NCBI RefSeq assembly: GCF_000277125.1
Contig: NC_016946.1
Coordinates: forward strand, 2,976,001-3,040,000
Reading direction: 5' to 3'
Source: Mycobacterium intracellulare ATCC 13950
GTDB taxonomy: Bacteria > Actinomycetota > Actinomycetes > Mycobacteriales > Mycobacteriaceae
DNA: 64,000 nucleotides
Part shown: positions 30,533 to 38,817 of the stretch, in pieces
Numbering within the stretch: the first letter of the stretch is position 1
How the letters are laid out: every line of letters begins with the position of its first letter
Notes under the pieces: model-generated
What the model was told of the DNA's origin: nothing
The model's database searches: none
Seen by the model: only the letters and a program-made list of their open reading frames with translations
Made by a program: the position numbers and the translations under genes

Positions 30533-31842
30533 GCGCGCCATCCGGCGGCGGCGAGCTTCGCCGAAGCCTGGGAGTCTTCGACGCGGTGGTGATCGGGCTG
30601 GGCTCGATGATCGGCGCCGGGATTTTCGCCGCGCTGGGTCCCGCGGCGCGCGCCGCCGGTTCGGGACTGTTGCTGGGCCTGGCGCTCGCGGCGTTGGTGG
30701 CCTACTGCAACGCCACGTCCTCCGCGCGGCTGGCCGCGCGCTATCCCGCCTCGGGCGGCACCTACGTCTACGGCCAACAGCGGCTGGGCGAGTTCTGGGG
30801 CTACCTGGCGGGGTGGGGCTTCGTCGTCGGCAAGACCGCCTCGTGCGCGGCGATGGCCCTGACCGTCGGCGCCTACGTCTGGCCCGCGCAGGCGCACGCG
30901 GTGGCCGTGGCGGTGGTGGTCGCGCTGACCGCGGTGAACTATGCGGGAGTGCAGAAGTCGGCCTGGCTGACCCGCATCATCGTCGCGCTGGTGCTGGCCG
31001 TGCTGGCCGCGGTGATCGTCGCCGCGCTCGGATCGGGACGGCCCGGCTTCGATCCGTTCCGCCTGCAGGGCGCGACCGCCGGCGGTGTGGTGCAGGCCGC
31101 CGGACTGTTGTTTTTCGCCTTCGCCGGATACGCGCGCATCGCGACCCTGGGCGAGGAGGTGCGCGACCCGGCCCGCACCATTCCGCGGGCGATACCGCTG
31201 GCACTGAGCATCGCCCTGGCCGTCTATGCCCTGGTGGCGATCGCGGCCCTGTCCGTGCTGGGGCCGGCCCGGCTGGCCCGGAGCGCCGCGCCGCTGGTCG
31301 AAACGGCCGGCGCGGCGGGCGCGGGCCCGCTGGTTCCCCTGGTTCAGGCGGGCGCGGCGGTCGCGGCGGTGGGCTCGCTGCTGGCATTGATTCTCGGCGT
31401 CTCGCGCACCACCTTGGCCATGGCGCGCGACCGCCATCTGCCCCACCCGCTGGCCGCCGTGCACCCGCGAACCCGGGTGCCCCACCGCGCCGAACTGCTG
31501 ATCGGCGTCGTGGTCGCGGTCCTGGCCGCCACCACCGACCTGCGCGACGCCATCGGGTTTTCCTCGTTCGCCGTGCTGATCTACTACGCGGTCGCCAATG
31601 CCTCGGCGTTCACCCTCGGGCGCGACGAGGGCCGACCGCCCCGGGTCGTCCCGGTGATCGGATTGCTCGGATGCGTGGTGCTGGCTTTCGCGATGCCGCG
31701 GTGGTCGGTGCTGTCCGGGGTGGCGGTGCTGGGCGTCGGCGTCGCCGCCTACGCGATCCGGCGACTCATCTCCCGAATGATGTTGCGTCGCGGCGCAAAT
31801 CGCGGGAACACGATTCCCCGGCGCTGCGACGGGGAAGACTGA
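30529..31842 (+). CDS. APC-superfamily amino acid permease
   Basis: 437 residues with about 12 membrane segments. The first segment carries the APC signature GLGSMIGAGIFAALGP, and a later region has FFAFAGYARIATLGEEVRDPARTIP, the conserved TM6 region of the family. The loop near 290-310 (SRTTLAMARDRHLPHPLAAVHPRTRVPHRA) is the cytosolic loop after TM8 common to the family. It imports or exchanges amino acids or polyamines; the substrate cannot be read. Translationally coupled to the NDH-2-like gene. Confidence 0.88.
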   Translation: MSAPSGGGELRRSLGVFDAVVIGLGSMIGAGIFAALGPAARAAGSGLLLGLALAALVAYCNATSSARLAARYPASGGTYVYGQQRLGEFWGYLAGWGFVVGKTASCAAMALTVGAYVWPAQAHAVAVAVVVALTAVNYAGVQKSAWLTRIIVALVLAVLAAVIVAALGSGRPGFDPFRLQGATAGGVVQAAGLLFFAFAGYARIATLGEEVRDPARTIPRAIPLALSIALAVYALVAIAALSVLGPARLARSAAPLVETAGAAGAGPLVPLVQAGAAVAAVGSLLALILGVSRTTLAMARDRHLPHPLAAVHPRTRVPHRAELLIGVVVAVLAATTDLRDAIGFSSFAVLIYYAVANASAFTLGRDEGRPPRVVPVIGLLGCVVLAFAMPRWSVLSGVAVLGVGVAAYAIRRLISRMMLRRGANRGNTIPRRCDGED

Positions 31843-31846
31843 CCGG

Positions 31847-32344
31847 ATGGCCGACCCCGAAACCGAAGCATTCGACAAGCTGGTGGCGGTGCTGAACTAT
31901 CCGATGTTCGTCGTCACCACGCAGGCCAACGGCACCCCGGCCGGCTGCCTGGTGGGTTTCGCCAGCCAGGCCAGCATTCACCCGCCCCGATTCCTGGTCG
32001 GCCTGTCGCAGCGCAACCACACGTTCCGCACGGCCCGCGACGCCACCCACCTGGCGGTGCACGTGTTCGACCACGACCACCTCGACGTCGTGGAGCTCTT
32101 CGGCGGTCAGACCAGCGACAAGATCGACAAGTTCGCCCGCTGTTCCTGGCATTCCGGCCCCGACGGGATGCCCATCCTCGACGACTCGGCCGCCTGGTTC
32201 GTCGGCGAGATCCTGGAGCGCTTCCCGCTGGGCGACCACGTCGGGCACCTGCTGGCCCCGGTCGGCGGCAGCCCGCCACGGGAGCTGGAAAGCTGGGTGT
32301 CGTTCGGCGACGTCCGCCAGCTCGAACCCGGTCACGAGGCGTGA
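31847..32344 (+). CDS. Flavin reductase-like domain protein
   Basis: 165 residues of the FMN-binding Flavin_Reduct family: a start like FVVTTQANGTPAGCLVGFASQASIHPPRFLVGLS as successive strands, then HLAVHVFDHDHLDVVELFGG. Relatives supply reduced FMN to two-component monooxygenases (HsaB is one) or bind flavin only. It overlaps the RibD-type gene by 4 nt. It could serve the HsaA-like hydroxylase at 3,496, but 27 kb separates them and there is no direct support. Confidence 0.82.
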   Translation: MADPETEAFDKLVAVLNYPMFVVTTQANGTPAGCLVGFASQASIHPPRFLVGLSQRNHTFRTARDATHLAVHVFDHDHLDVVELFGGQTSDKIDKFARCSWHSGPDGMPILDDSAAWFVGEILERFPLGDHVGHLLAPVGGSPPRELESWVSFGDVRQLEPGHEA

Positions 32345-33060
32345 GGGTGGACCAGTCTCCCCGGGTCAGCACCGTCCCCAGCATCGTCGAACTCGCGCCG
32401 TTCTATGCCGATCCCCCGGATGGCCTGCGCGCCAACATGATCTTCAGCGCCGACGGCGCCGCCGCGTTCGAGGGGCGAGCCGGTCCCCTGTCGTGTCCCA
32501 CCGATCAGCGGCTGTTGCGGATCCTGCGCGGGCTGGCCGACGTCGTCCTGGTCGGGGCGGGCACCGCCCGCGCCGAAAACTATGGCCCGGTGAAGCTCAG
32601 CGACGCGGCGCGGGCCAGGCGGCACCACGAGGGGCGATTCGCGCCCCCGCCGATCGCGGTCGTCAGCCGCAGCGGCGACCTGCCCCCGCGGCTGTTCAGC
32701 GATCCCGAACAACCACCGATCCTGGTGACCTGCGCGCGAACCGCGGCGCGCCTCGACCACGACGACCGGCTGCGCGTCCTGATCGCCGGCGAGGACACCG
32801 TGGACGTGGCCCTGGCCGTCGCGATGCTGCGCGAGCAGGGCATGCACCGCATCCTGTGCGAGGGCGGGCCGACCCTGCTCGACGAGCTGGTCGAGGCCGA
32901 CGCCGTCACCGAACTGTGCGTCACCCTCGCCCCCAGGCTCGCCGCGAGCCAGCCGGTGGGTTACCGCGTGCACCCGGCGCGGTTGACCGCGCCGGTCACG
33001 ATGCGCCTGGCGCACGCGCTGGTCTGCGACGACTACCTGTTTCTGAAGTACAGCCGCTGA
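32341..33060 (+). CDS. RibD C-terminal-domain reductase (Rv2671-like)
   Basis: 239 residues of the dihydrofolate reductase/RibD reductase fold. Motifs: LRANMIFSADGAAAFEG near the N-terminus, VVLVGAGTARAENYG, and CEGGPTLLDELVEAD. The closest known relative by appearance is M. tuberculosis Rv2671 (RibD), an NADPH-dependent reductase that can stand in for dihydrofolate reductase when overproduced. The N-terminal deaminase domain of bifunctional RibD is absent. It starts with a GTG overlapping the flavin reductase-like gene. A flavin or folate-related reduction is likely. Confidence 0.82.
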   Translation: MRVDQSPRVSTVPSIVELAPFYADPPDGLRANMIFSADGAAAFEGRAGPLSCPTDQRLLRILRGLADVVLVGAGTARAENYGPVKLSDAARARRHHEGRFAPPPIAVVSRSGDLPPRLFSDPEQPPILVTCARTAARLDHDDRLRVLIAGEDTVDVALAVAMLREQGMHRILCEGGPTLLDELVEADAVTELCVTLAPRLAASQPVGYRVHPARLTAPVTMRLAHALVCDDYLFLKYSR

Positions 33061-33107
33061 CACCGGTGCGCAGAAGCGCTCGACATGCAGCAAGCGGCCA
33101 CCCTTCC

Positions 33108-33113
33108 TATGAT
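33108..33113 (+). promoter_or_regulatory. Candidate -10 element (TATGAT) before the small unknown gene
   Basis: TATGAT is a good -10 match 57 bp upstream of the GTG at 33170, within a 109-bp gap. No convincing -35 is visible at 16-18 bp. Confidence 0.35.
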
Positions 33114-33169
33114 GAAAACGCCCGGCTTGTCGCCTCCCGCGCTGCACACAGAAAAGGATCACCGGCCAG

Positions 33170-33511
33170 GTGAGCAGTTCAGACCACGACCGTGACTATC
33201 GGAATCTGGCGGTGAACCGATTGCGCCCCAGCGAAATTCAGTGGGCGCTCAATCACGATGCCGTACACGGGATCGCGTATGCGTTCCGGAATCCCGTCGC
33301 GGTCGCCGAGTCACTCGAGGACCCCGACGACGACCGCAGGACGTATCTGGTCCGGGTCAAGCGCGACGACCTGGCCAACGCGCTGGAAAAGATCAACGAG
33401 TGGATCTTCGACAATCCCGGCCCGGCCGGGATGCAGGCCTACGGATTCGTCCGGGCGCTGTCGCGCGAAGGCCTCACCGACCGCGCCGCCGGGGATGACG
33501 ACGTCCGTTAA
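33170..33511 (+). CDS. Small conserved-looking hypothetical protein
   Basis: 113 residues, not recognised. It is charged and soluble, with no Cys, signal peptide or membrane segment. A central alternation of strand and helix (TYLVRVKRDDLANALEKI; NEWIFDNPGPAGMQAYGFVRAL) suggests a small alpha/beta fold. An AAAGGA-like site lies about 13 nt before the GTG. It stands alone between the RibD-type reductase and the PknE-like kinase. Codon use and GC content look like those of its neighbours. Confidence 0.65.
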   Translation: MSSSDHDRDYRNLAVNRLRPSEIQWALNHDAVHGIAYAFRNPVAVAESLEDPDDDRRTYLVRVKRDDLANALEKINEWIFDNPGPAGMQAYGFVRALSREGLTDRAAGDDDVR

Positions 33512-33572
33512 GCGCGTCCCGTCGAATTAGCTGGCTTTCGCTATTCGGTGTGCCCCGCGGTCGCCGAAACCT

Positions 33573-33578
33573 TAGCCT
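33573..33578 (+). promoter_or_regulatory. Candidate -10 element (TAGCCT) for the PknE-like gene
   Basis: TAGCCT fits TANNNT and would give a 5' leader of about 100 nt before the ATG at 33689. The 177-bp gap upstream of the kinase holds no other clear signal. Confidence 0.3.
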
Positions 33579-33688
33579 TATGCCTGCATGCCACCGCATC
33601 GGCGGATCCGGCGCCGCCATCGGCCGGGCCCGCGCGAGCGCCACGAATCGGTTTGCGGTGCATGGGGCTGGCGGATGAGGAGTCGCCG

Positions 33689-35470
33689 ATGGATGACACG
33701 ACCGCGGATACGCGGGCGGGTTCGCAGTTCGGGCCGTACCTGCTGCGGCGGCTGGTCGGTCGCGGCGGCATGGGCGACGTCTACGAGGCCGAGGACACGG
33801 TCCGCGAGCGCGTGGTGGCCCTGAAACTGATGTCGCCTACGCTGTCCAACGACCCGGTCTTCCGCTCGCGGATGCAGCGCGAGGCGCGCACCGCCGGGCG
33901 GCTGCACGAGCCACACGTCGTGCCCATCCACGATTTCGGCGAGATCGACGGCCAGCTCTATGTCGACATGCGCCTCGTCGACGGCAAAGACCTGGCCGGC
34001 ATGCTGAAGCGGTACGGGCCATTGTCGCCGCCGCGGGCGGTGGCGATCGTCCGTCAGATCGGGTCGGCGCTCGACGCCGCCCACGCGGCCGGCATCCTGC
34101 ACCGAGACGTCAAGCCGGAGAACATCCTGGTGAGCGCCGACGACTTCGCCTACCTCGTCGATTTCGGCATCGCCAGCGCGACGTCGGACGAAAAGCTGAC
34201 GCAAATCGGCACCACCGTGGGCACCGCCAAATACATGGCCCCGGAACGGTTCGGCGACTCCCAGGTGACGCATCGCGCCGATATCTACGCGCTGGCCTGC
34301 GTGCTGTACGAGTGCTTGACCGGCTCCCCTCCCTACACGGGCGACCAGCTCAGCGTGATCGGCGCGCACGTGCACCAACCGATCCCACGGCCCAGCGCGG
34401 CGCGGCCCAGCATCCCGGCCGGCTTCGACGAGGTGATCGCCCGCGGCATGGCCAAGAACCCCGACGACCGCTACCTCACCTGTGGTGACCTGTCATCCGC
34501 CGCGTACGCGGCGCTGGCCGCACCCGACCAGGATCGGGCCACCGACATCCTGGCGCGCACCCAGATGGCAACGCCGCCTTCGGCATTCGCCGCCCAGGCA
34601 CCCGGGGGCATCGCGCCGGCACCGCCCGCGGCGACGGCGTGGCCCACCCCTGCGGGCGCCGGCCAGCCATTTGCTCCCGGCGGGCCGGTGCCCCAACCGA
34701 CCGGCTGGGGCGGTGCTGGGGGCTGGAGCAACGCCGGTGGCCCGCCGCCGTGGGCGCCACCGCCGCAAGCCGGCCGCAGGCCCTGGCTGTGGGTCGGCGT
34801 CGCCGCCACCGTCGCCGTGGCGCTCGTCGGGGCGCTGCTCGCCGTGGTCCGGCCGTGGGAATCTGAGTCCCCGCCGGAGCCGCCTTCGCCGCCGCCACCA
34901 CCGGACGCCGTCGCGCTGCGGGTGCTCGATGACGGTGTGTACGTGGGCAGTTCGGCCGCACGGGCGACGATCGACATCTTCAACGAACCCATCTGCCCGC
35001 CGTGCGGCACCTTCATCCGATCGAACGGCGCCGACATCGACGCGGCGGTGAACAACAAGAAGCTCGCGGTGCGCTATCACCTGCTCAACTTCCTCGACGA
35101 CCGCTCGCACAGCCGGACCTATTCGACCCGCGCGGTCGCGGCCACCTACTGCGTCGCCGCGCAGAACGACGCCAAGCTCTACAGCGACTTCTATTCGGGC
35201 TTGTTCGCCAGCAACTTTCAGCCGCAGGAGGGCGGCGCCGAAGACCGCACCGACGGCGAATTCGCGCAACTGGCCAAGACGGTCGGCGCCGGCGCCGCCG
35301 TGATCACCTGCATCAAGTCCGGCGACGACCTCGGCACGGCCAAGACGAAAGCGGCCAACGGCTATTCGACGCTGTCCGGCGTCAACGCCAACTCCACCCC
35401 CTTCGTGTGGGACGGCGTCACGTCCGTGAACTATCAGGATCCCGCCTGGCTGACCAGGCTCACCGGGTAG
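33689..35470 (+). CDS. pknE: PknE-type transmembrane Ser/Thr kinase with DsbA-like sensor
   Basis: 593 residues; the ATG has GAGGAG (33677-33682) 6 nt upstream. Kinase domain (about 17-275): glycine loop GRGGMGDVYEAED, K46, catalytic HRDVKPEN (D140), DFG (158-160), and activation-loop threonines near 171-176. A Pro/Gly/Ala-rich juxtamembrane segment (295-363), one membrane helix (366-387), and an extracytoplasmic thioredoxin/DsbA-like domain (about 408-590) with CPPC at 436-439. The whole protein is collinear with M. tuberculosis PknE (566 residues), a nitric oxide- and redox-linked sensor kinase. The juxtamembrane linker is longer here. It converges on the MFS gene of the NRPS unit with a 33-bp gap. 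Confidence 0.93.
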   Translation: MDDTTADTRAGSQFGPYLLRRLVGRGGMGDVYEAEDTVRERVVALKLMSPTLSNDPVFRSRMQREARTAGRLHEPHVVPIHDFGEIDGQLYVDMRLVDGKDLAGMLKRYGPLSPPRAVAIVRQIGSALDAAHAAGILHRDVKPENILVSADDFAYLVDFGIASATSDEKLTQIGTTVGTAKYMAPERFGDSQVTHRADIYALACVLYECLTGSPPYTGDQLSVIGAHVHQPIPRPSAARPSIPAGFDEVIARGMAKNPDDRYLTCGDLSSAAYAALAAPDQDRATDILARTQMATPPSAFAAQAPGGIAPAPPAATAWPTPAGAGQPFAPGGPVPQPTGWGGAGGWSNAGGPPPWAPPPQAGRRPWLWVGVAATVAVALVGALLAVVRPWESESPPEPPSPPPPPDAVALRVLDDGVYVGSSAARATIDIFNEPICPPCGTFIRSNGADIDAAVNNKKLAVRYHLLNFLDDRSHSRTYSTRAVAATYCVAAQNDAKLYSDFYSGLFASNFQPQEGGAEDRTDGEFAQLAKTVGAGAAVITCIKSGDDLGTAKTKAANGYSTLSGVNANSTPFVWDGVTSVNYQDPAWLTRLTG

Positions 35471-35503
35471 CCGAGCGGTGACGCGCGCGAGCGGGCAGGC
35501 CCG

Positions 35504-36997
35504 TCAGTCCGGGAGCGGCGCCGAATCCCCTTGGCGTTCGGCCTCTTCGGCGTCTTCCACGGTCAGCGGCAACGCCAGCTCTTCCAGCGGGCGCCGCTCG
35601 GCGGCGACCCCCAGCCACAGTTCGACCAGCCCGGCCGCGGCCATCACCACCGCGCCGATCAAAAACGACCAGACGACCTCGCTGCGGTGGCCCGAGTTGA
35701 TCAGCTGACCGAACAGCAGCGGGCCGGTGATGCCGCCGATCGCCGTCCCCATCGCGTAGAAGAATGCGATCGCCAGCGCCCGCGTCTCCATCGGGAAGAT
35801 CTCGCTGACGGTCAGGTACGCCGCGCTGGCACCCGCCGACGCCAAAAAGAACGCCACGATGAGCACGCCGATGAAGGCCCAGACGCCGCCGGCCTGGGTG
35901 ACGAACACCAGCGCCAGCACCACCACCGCGAGACCCGAGCCGATGTAGGTCAGCGTGATCATCGGTTTGCGGCCGACGGTGTCGAACAGATGCCCGAGCA
36001 CCAGCGGGCCGGCGAAGTTGCTCAGGGCCCACAGCACGAAGAAGACCGGCACCATGCCCGACGGCACGGCGTAGAACTGGCTGAGCAGCGTGCCGAGGTT
36101 GAACGTGACGCCGTTGTAGAGGAACGCCTGCCCGATGAACAGCGCCAGCCCGAGCACCGCGCGCCGCGGGTAGAGCTTGAAGGCCACGCCGGCGATCTCC
36201 CGGAACGAGATCGACTTGCGCTGGCGGATCCGCAGCGGCTTGCCCTGCGGCTCGGGCAGGGGCTCGCCCGTCTCCCGCTCGACCTCCTGCTCGATCTCGC
36301 CGACGATGTGCTCGGCCTCCTCCTCGCGTCCGTGAATGAACAGCCAGCGCGGGCTCTCCGGGACGTTGCGCCGCACCAGCAGCACGAAGATGCCCAGGAT
36401 CGCGCCGATGCCGAAGGCGAGCCGCCACCCGATGTCGGGCGGAAAGTTGGCGGTGTTCAACAGGATCAGCGCGCCGCCGGCGCCGGCGGCCGAACCCAGC
36501 CAATAGGTTCCGTTGATCACCAGGTCGACCCGGCCGCGCACCCGCGCCGGGATCAGCTCGTCGATGGCCGAGTTGATGGCGGCGTATTCGCCGCCGATGC
36601 CGGAGCCGGTGAAGAAGCGGGTCAGGAAGAAATACCAGGGGGCGAACGCGAACGCGGTCGCCACGGTGGCGACCAGATAGATCGCGAGGGTGAGGATGAA
36701 CAGGTTTCGTCGTCCGAACCGGTCCGTGAGGTGACCGAAGAACAGCGCCCCCGAACACGCCCCGGCGATGTAGATCGCCGCCGCCATACCGATCTGCGCG
36801 GGGTCCAGCGCGATGCCGCTGCCCGGTTCCATGAGCCGAGCCGAGACGTTGCCCACCATGGTGACCTCGAGCCCGTCGAGCACCCACACTCCGCCCAGGC
36901 CGACGACGACGCGCCAATGGAACCGGGACCACGGCAGCCGGTCCAGCCGTGCGGGTACCTGCGTCGTGATGGCGTTGGTTTGCGCGCTCGCACTCAC
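35504..36997 (-). CDS. MFS transporter, sugar-porter-like, last gene of the NRPS unit
   Basis: 497 residues from the GTG at 36997, with GGAG about 8 nt upstream; there is no ATG in the 29-bp gap after the synthetase gene. About 12 membrane segments; the conserved loop-2 motif is GHLTDRFGRR and its repeat is GHLFDTVGRK. The RGRVDLVINGTYWLGSAAGAG and RWLFIHGREEEAEHI regions resemble the sugar-porter/AAHS branch. The central cytosolic loop (about 215-280) is long and charged. It could export the peptide or take up a solute. Its last position in a unit with the NRPS and NAGGN-type genes is the only functional hint. Confidence 0.87.
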   Translation of the reverse strand: MSASAQTNAITTQVPARLDRLPWSRFHWRVVVGLGGVWVLDGLEVTMVGNVSARLMEPGSGIALDPAQIGMAAAIYIAGACSGALFFGHLTDRFGRRNLFILTLAIYLVATVATAFAFAPWYFFLTRFFTGSGIGGEYAAINSAIDELIPARVRGRVDLVINGTYWLGSAAGAGGALILLNTANFPPDIGWRLAFGIGAILGIFVLLVRRNVPESPRWLFIHGREEEAEHIVGEIEQEVERETGEPLPEPQGKPLRIRQRKSISFREIAGVAFKLYPRRAVLGLALFIGQAFLYNGVTFNLGTLLSQFYAVPSGMVPVFFVLWALSNFAGPLVLGHLFDTVGRKPMITLTYIGSGLAVVVLALVFVTQAGGVWAFIGVLIVAFFLASAGASAAYLTVSEIFPMETRALAIAFFYAMGTAIGGITGPLLFGQLINSGHRSEVVWSFLIGAVVMAAAGLVELWLGVAAERRPLEELALPLTVEDAEEAERQGDSAPLPD

Positions 36998-37026
36998 GGG
37001 CGTCTCCGTTCTGGTTTCGACCGGCG

Positions 37027-38817
37027 TCAGCCGCGATCGGAGCGGGACTCCTCGGGCGTCCAGGCCTGCGGCTGCCCGGGGTGGCCGGGGAAGAGGAAAT
37101 CGATGAAAGCCGCCGCCGTGGGCTGAGGTTCGTGGTTGGCCAGCCCCGGTCGCTCGTTGGCTTCGATGAACGCGTAGTCGGCGCCCGTGACGTCGGGCAC
37201 CAGCAGGTCGATGCCGGTCACCGGGATGCCGATCGCCTCGGCCGCGGTCACCGCGACCCGGCACAGCTCGCTGTTCACCTGCGCGGTGACGTCGTGGATG
37301 GTGCCGCCCTGATGCAGGTTCGCCGTGCGACGCACCCGGAGCCGGGTGCCTTGGGGCAGCACATCGTCGAGCGCCCAACCGGCCTCGGCGACGGTCGATT
37401 CCGTGAGGTCGTCCAGCGGGATGCGGGACTCGCCGCCGGTGGCCGCCGACCGCCGCCGGCTTTCGGCCGCGATCAGGTCCCGCACGCTGTGCTCCCCCGT
37501 GCCGATGATCTCCGGGGGCATGCGCAGGGCGGCGGCGACGACGCGGCCGTCGATCACGACGAGGCGAAGGTCGTCGCCGGCCACCCGCTGCTCGATGAGC
37601 ACGTCCGGGTATTGCTTGCGGGCGCGCGCGAGGGCGGCGGACAGGTCGTCGGGCCCGTTGTCGGGAACGACCCCGACCGTGATGCCCTTGCCCTGCTCGC
37701 CCCGCGTCGGTTTGACGACGACCTCGCCCACCTCCTTGAGGAAGGCGAAGTCGCTCTCGTCGAAGGTGGCCAGCCGCGCGCGCGGCACGGTGATGCCGGC
37801 CTCGGAGACCAGGCGCCGGGTCAACCGCTTGTCGTCGCAGCGGCACATGGCCACCGCCGAGGTGTATTCGGACAGCGACTCGCGGGTGATGACGCTGCGC
37901 CCGCCGTGGGTGAGCCGCATCTCGCCGGTCTCGGCGTCGAGCACCTCGACCCAAATCCCGCGGCGCAGCGCCTCGTCGGCGATGATCCGGGCGTAGGGGT
38001 TGAGGTCGTCGACCGTCTCGGGCGGCGGGCTGAACAGCGGCTCGTTGATCGCGTTCTTGCGCTTGATCGCCAGCACCGGGACGCGGCGGAAACCCAGCTT
38101 CTCGTAGAGGCCGATGGCGGCGGCGTTGTCGTGGGCCACCGACAGATCCATGTAGGCGCGGCCCGCGTCGCGGAAGTGCTCGGCCAGCGCCCGGGTGAGG
38201 GCCGCGCCGACCCCCGGGAGCCCGGCGGCCGGATCGACGGCCAGCGTCCACAGGCTCGACCCCTCCTCCGGGTCGTTGAACAGCAACTCGTGGTCGACGC
38301 CGGTGACGGTGCCGACCACGGCGCCGTCCTCGTCGCGCACCGCGAGCAGATACTTCACCGCCGGCACATGCCGATGGTTGTCCCAGATCACGTCGACCCC
38401 GGCGGGGACCATCCCGCAGCGCACGTACACGCGGTTCATGGCGTCGGCGTCGATCGGATCGTTGAGCGTGCGCACCGTCACGCCCAGCGGCGGCGGCGGC
38501 GAGGCCTTCTTCTTGCCCGTGAAGCGCAGCCGGTAGGTGTGGCTGGGGTCGATGAACAGCTCGGTGGGCGCCTCGGCGACCACGACGTGGGATTCGCGGG
38601 CGTAGATGCAGATGTCGCGCCGGCCGGGACCCTCGCGGCGCAGCGCCTCGACCAGTTGCTGGGAGTCGGCGAAGGTCTGCCCGAAAATCAGTCGGCCCCA
38701 ACCCAATTCGAGCTCGACGTCTTTCGCCATCGCATCGACCAGCTCCGGCGGCGAAGCGTCGTGCAGACCGAGCGTGATCGCCTCGGTGTGGTCGCCGGAC
38801 GGATCGACCACGGTCAT
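37027..38817 (-). CDS. N-acetylglutaminylglutamine synthetase-like GNAT/ATP-grasp fusion
   Basis: 596 residues from the ATG that overlaps the amidotransferase stop by 4 nt. A GNAT acetyltransferase domain (about 112-260) has the acetyl-CoA loop LPGVGAAL (200-207) and NAAAIGLYEKLGFRR (231-245). An ATP-grasp ligase domain (about 320-580) has KPTRGEQGKGIT (369-380) and EANERPGLANHEP. This fusion next to an AsnB-like gene is the signature of the NAGGN osmolyte system, in which it N-acetylates and joins two glutamines. The M42 peptidase usually found with that system is absent. Acting on another amino acid or on a peptide cannot be excluded given the adjacent NRPS. Confidence 0.88.
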   Translation of the reverse strand: MTVVDPSGDHTEAITLGLHDASPPELVDAMAKDVELELGWGRLIFGQTFADSQQLVEALRREGPGRRDICIYARESHVVVAEAPTELFIDPSHTYRLRFTGKKKASPPPPLGVTVRTLNDPIDADAMNRVYVRCGMVPAGVDVIWDNHRHVPAVKYLLAVRDEDGAVVGTVTGVDHELLFNDPEEGSSLWTLAVDPAAGLPGVGAALTRALAEHFRDAGRAYMDLSVAHDNAAAIGLYEKLGFRRVPVLAIKRKNAINEPLFSPPPETVDDLNPYARIIADEALRRGIWVEVLDAETGEMRLTHGGRSVITRESLSEYTSAVAMCRCDDKRLTRRLVSEAGITVPRARLATFDESDFAFLKEVGEVVVKPTRGEQGKGITVGVVPDNGPDDLSAALARARKQYPDVLIEQRVAGDDLRLVVIDGRVVAAALRMPPEIIGTGEHSVRDLIAAESRRRSAATGGESRIPLDDLTESTVAEAGWALDDVLPQGTRLRVRRTANLHQGGTIHDVTAQVNSELCRVAVTAAEAIGIPVTGIDLLVPDVTGADYAFIEANERPGLANHEPQPTAAAFIDFLFPGHPGQPQAWTPEESRSDRG

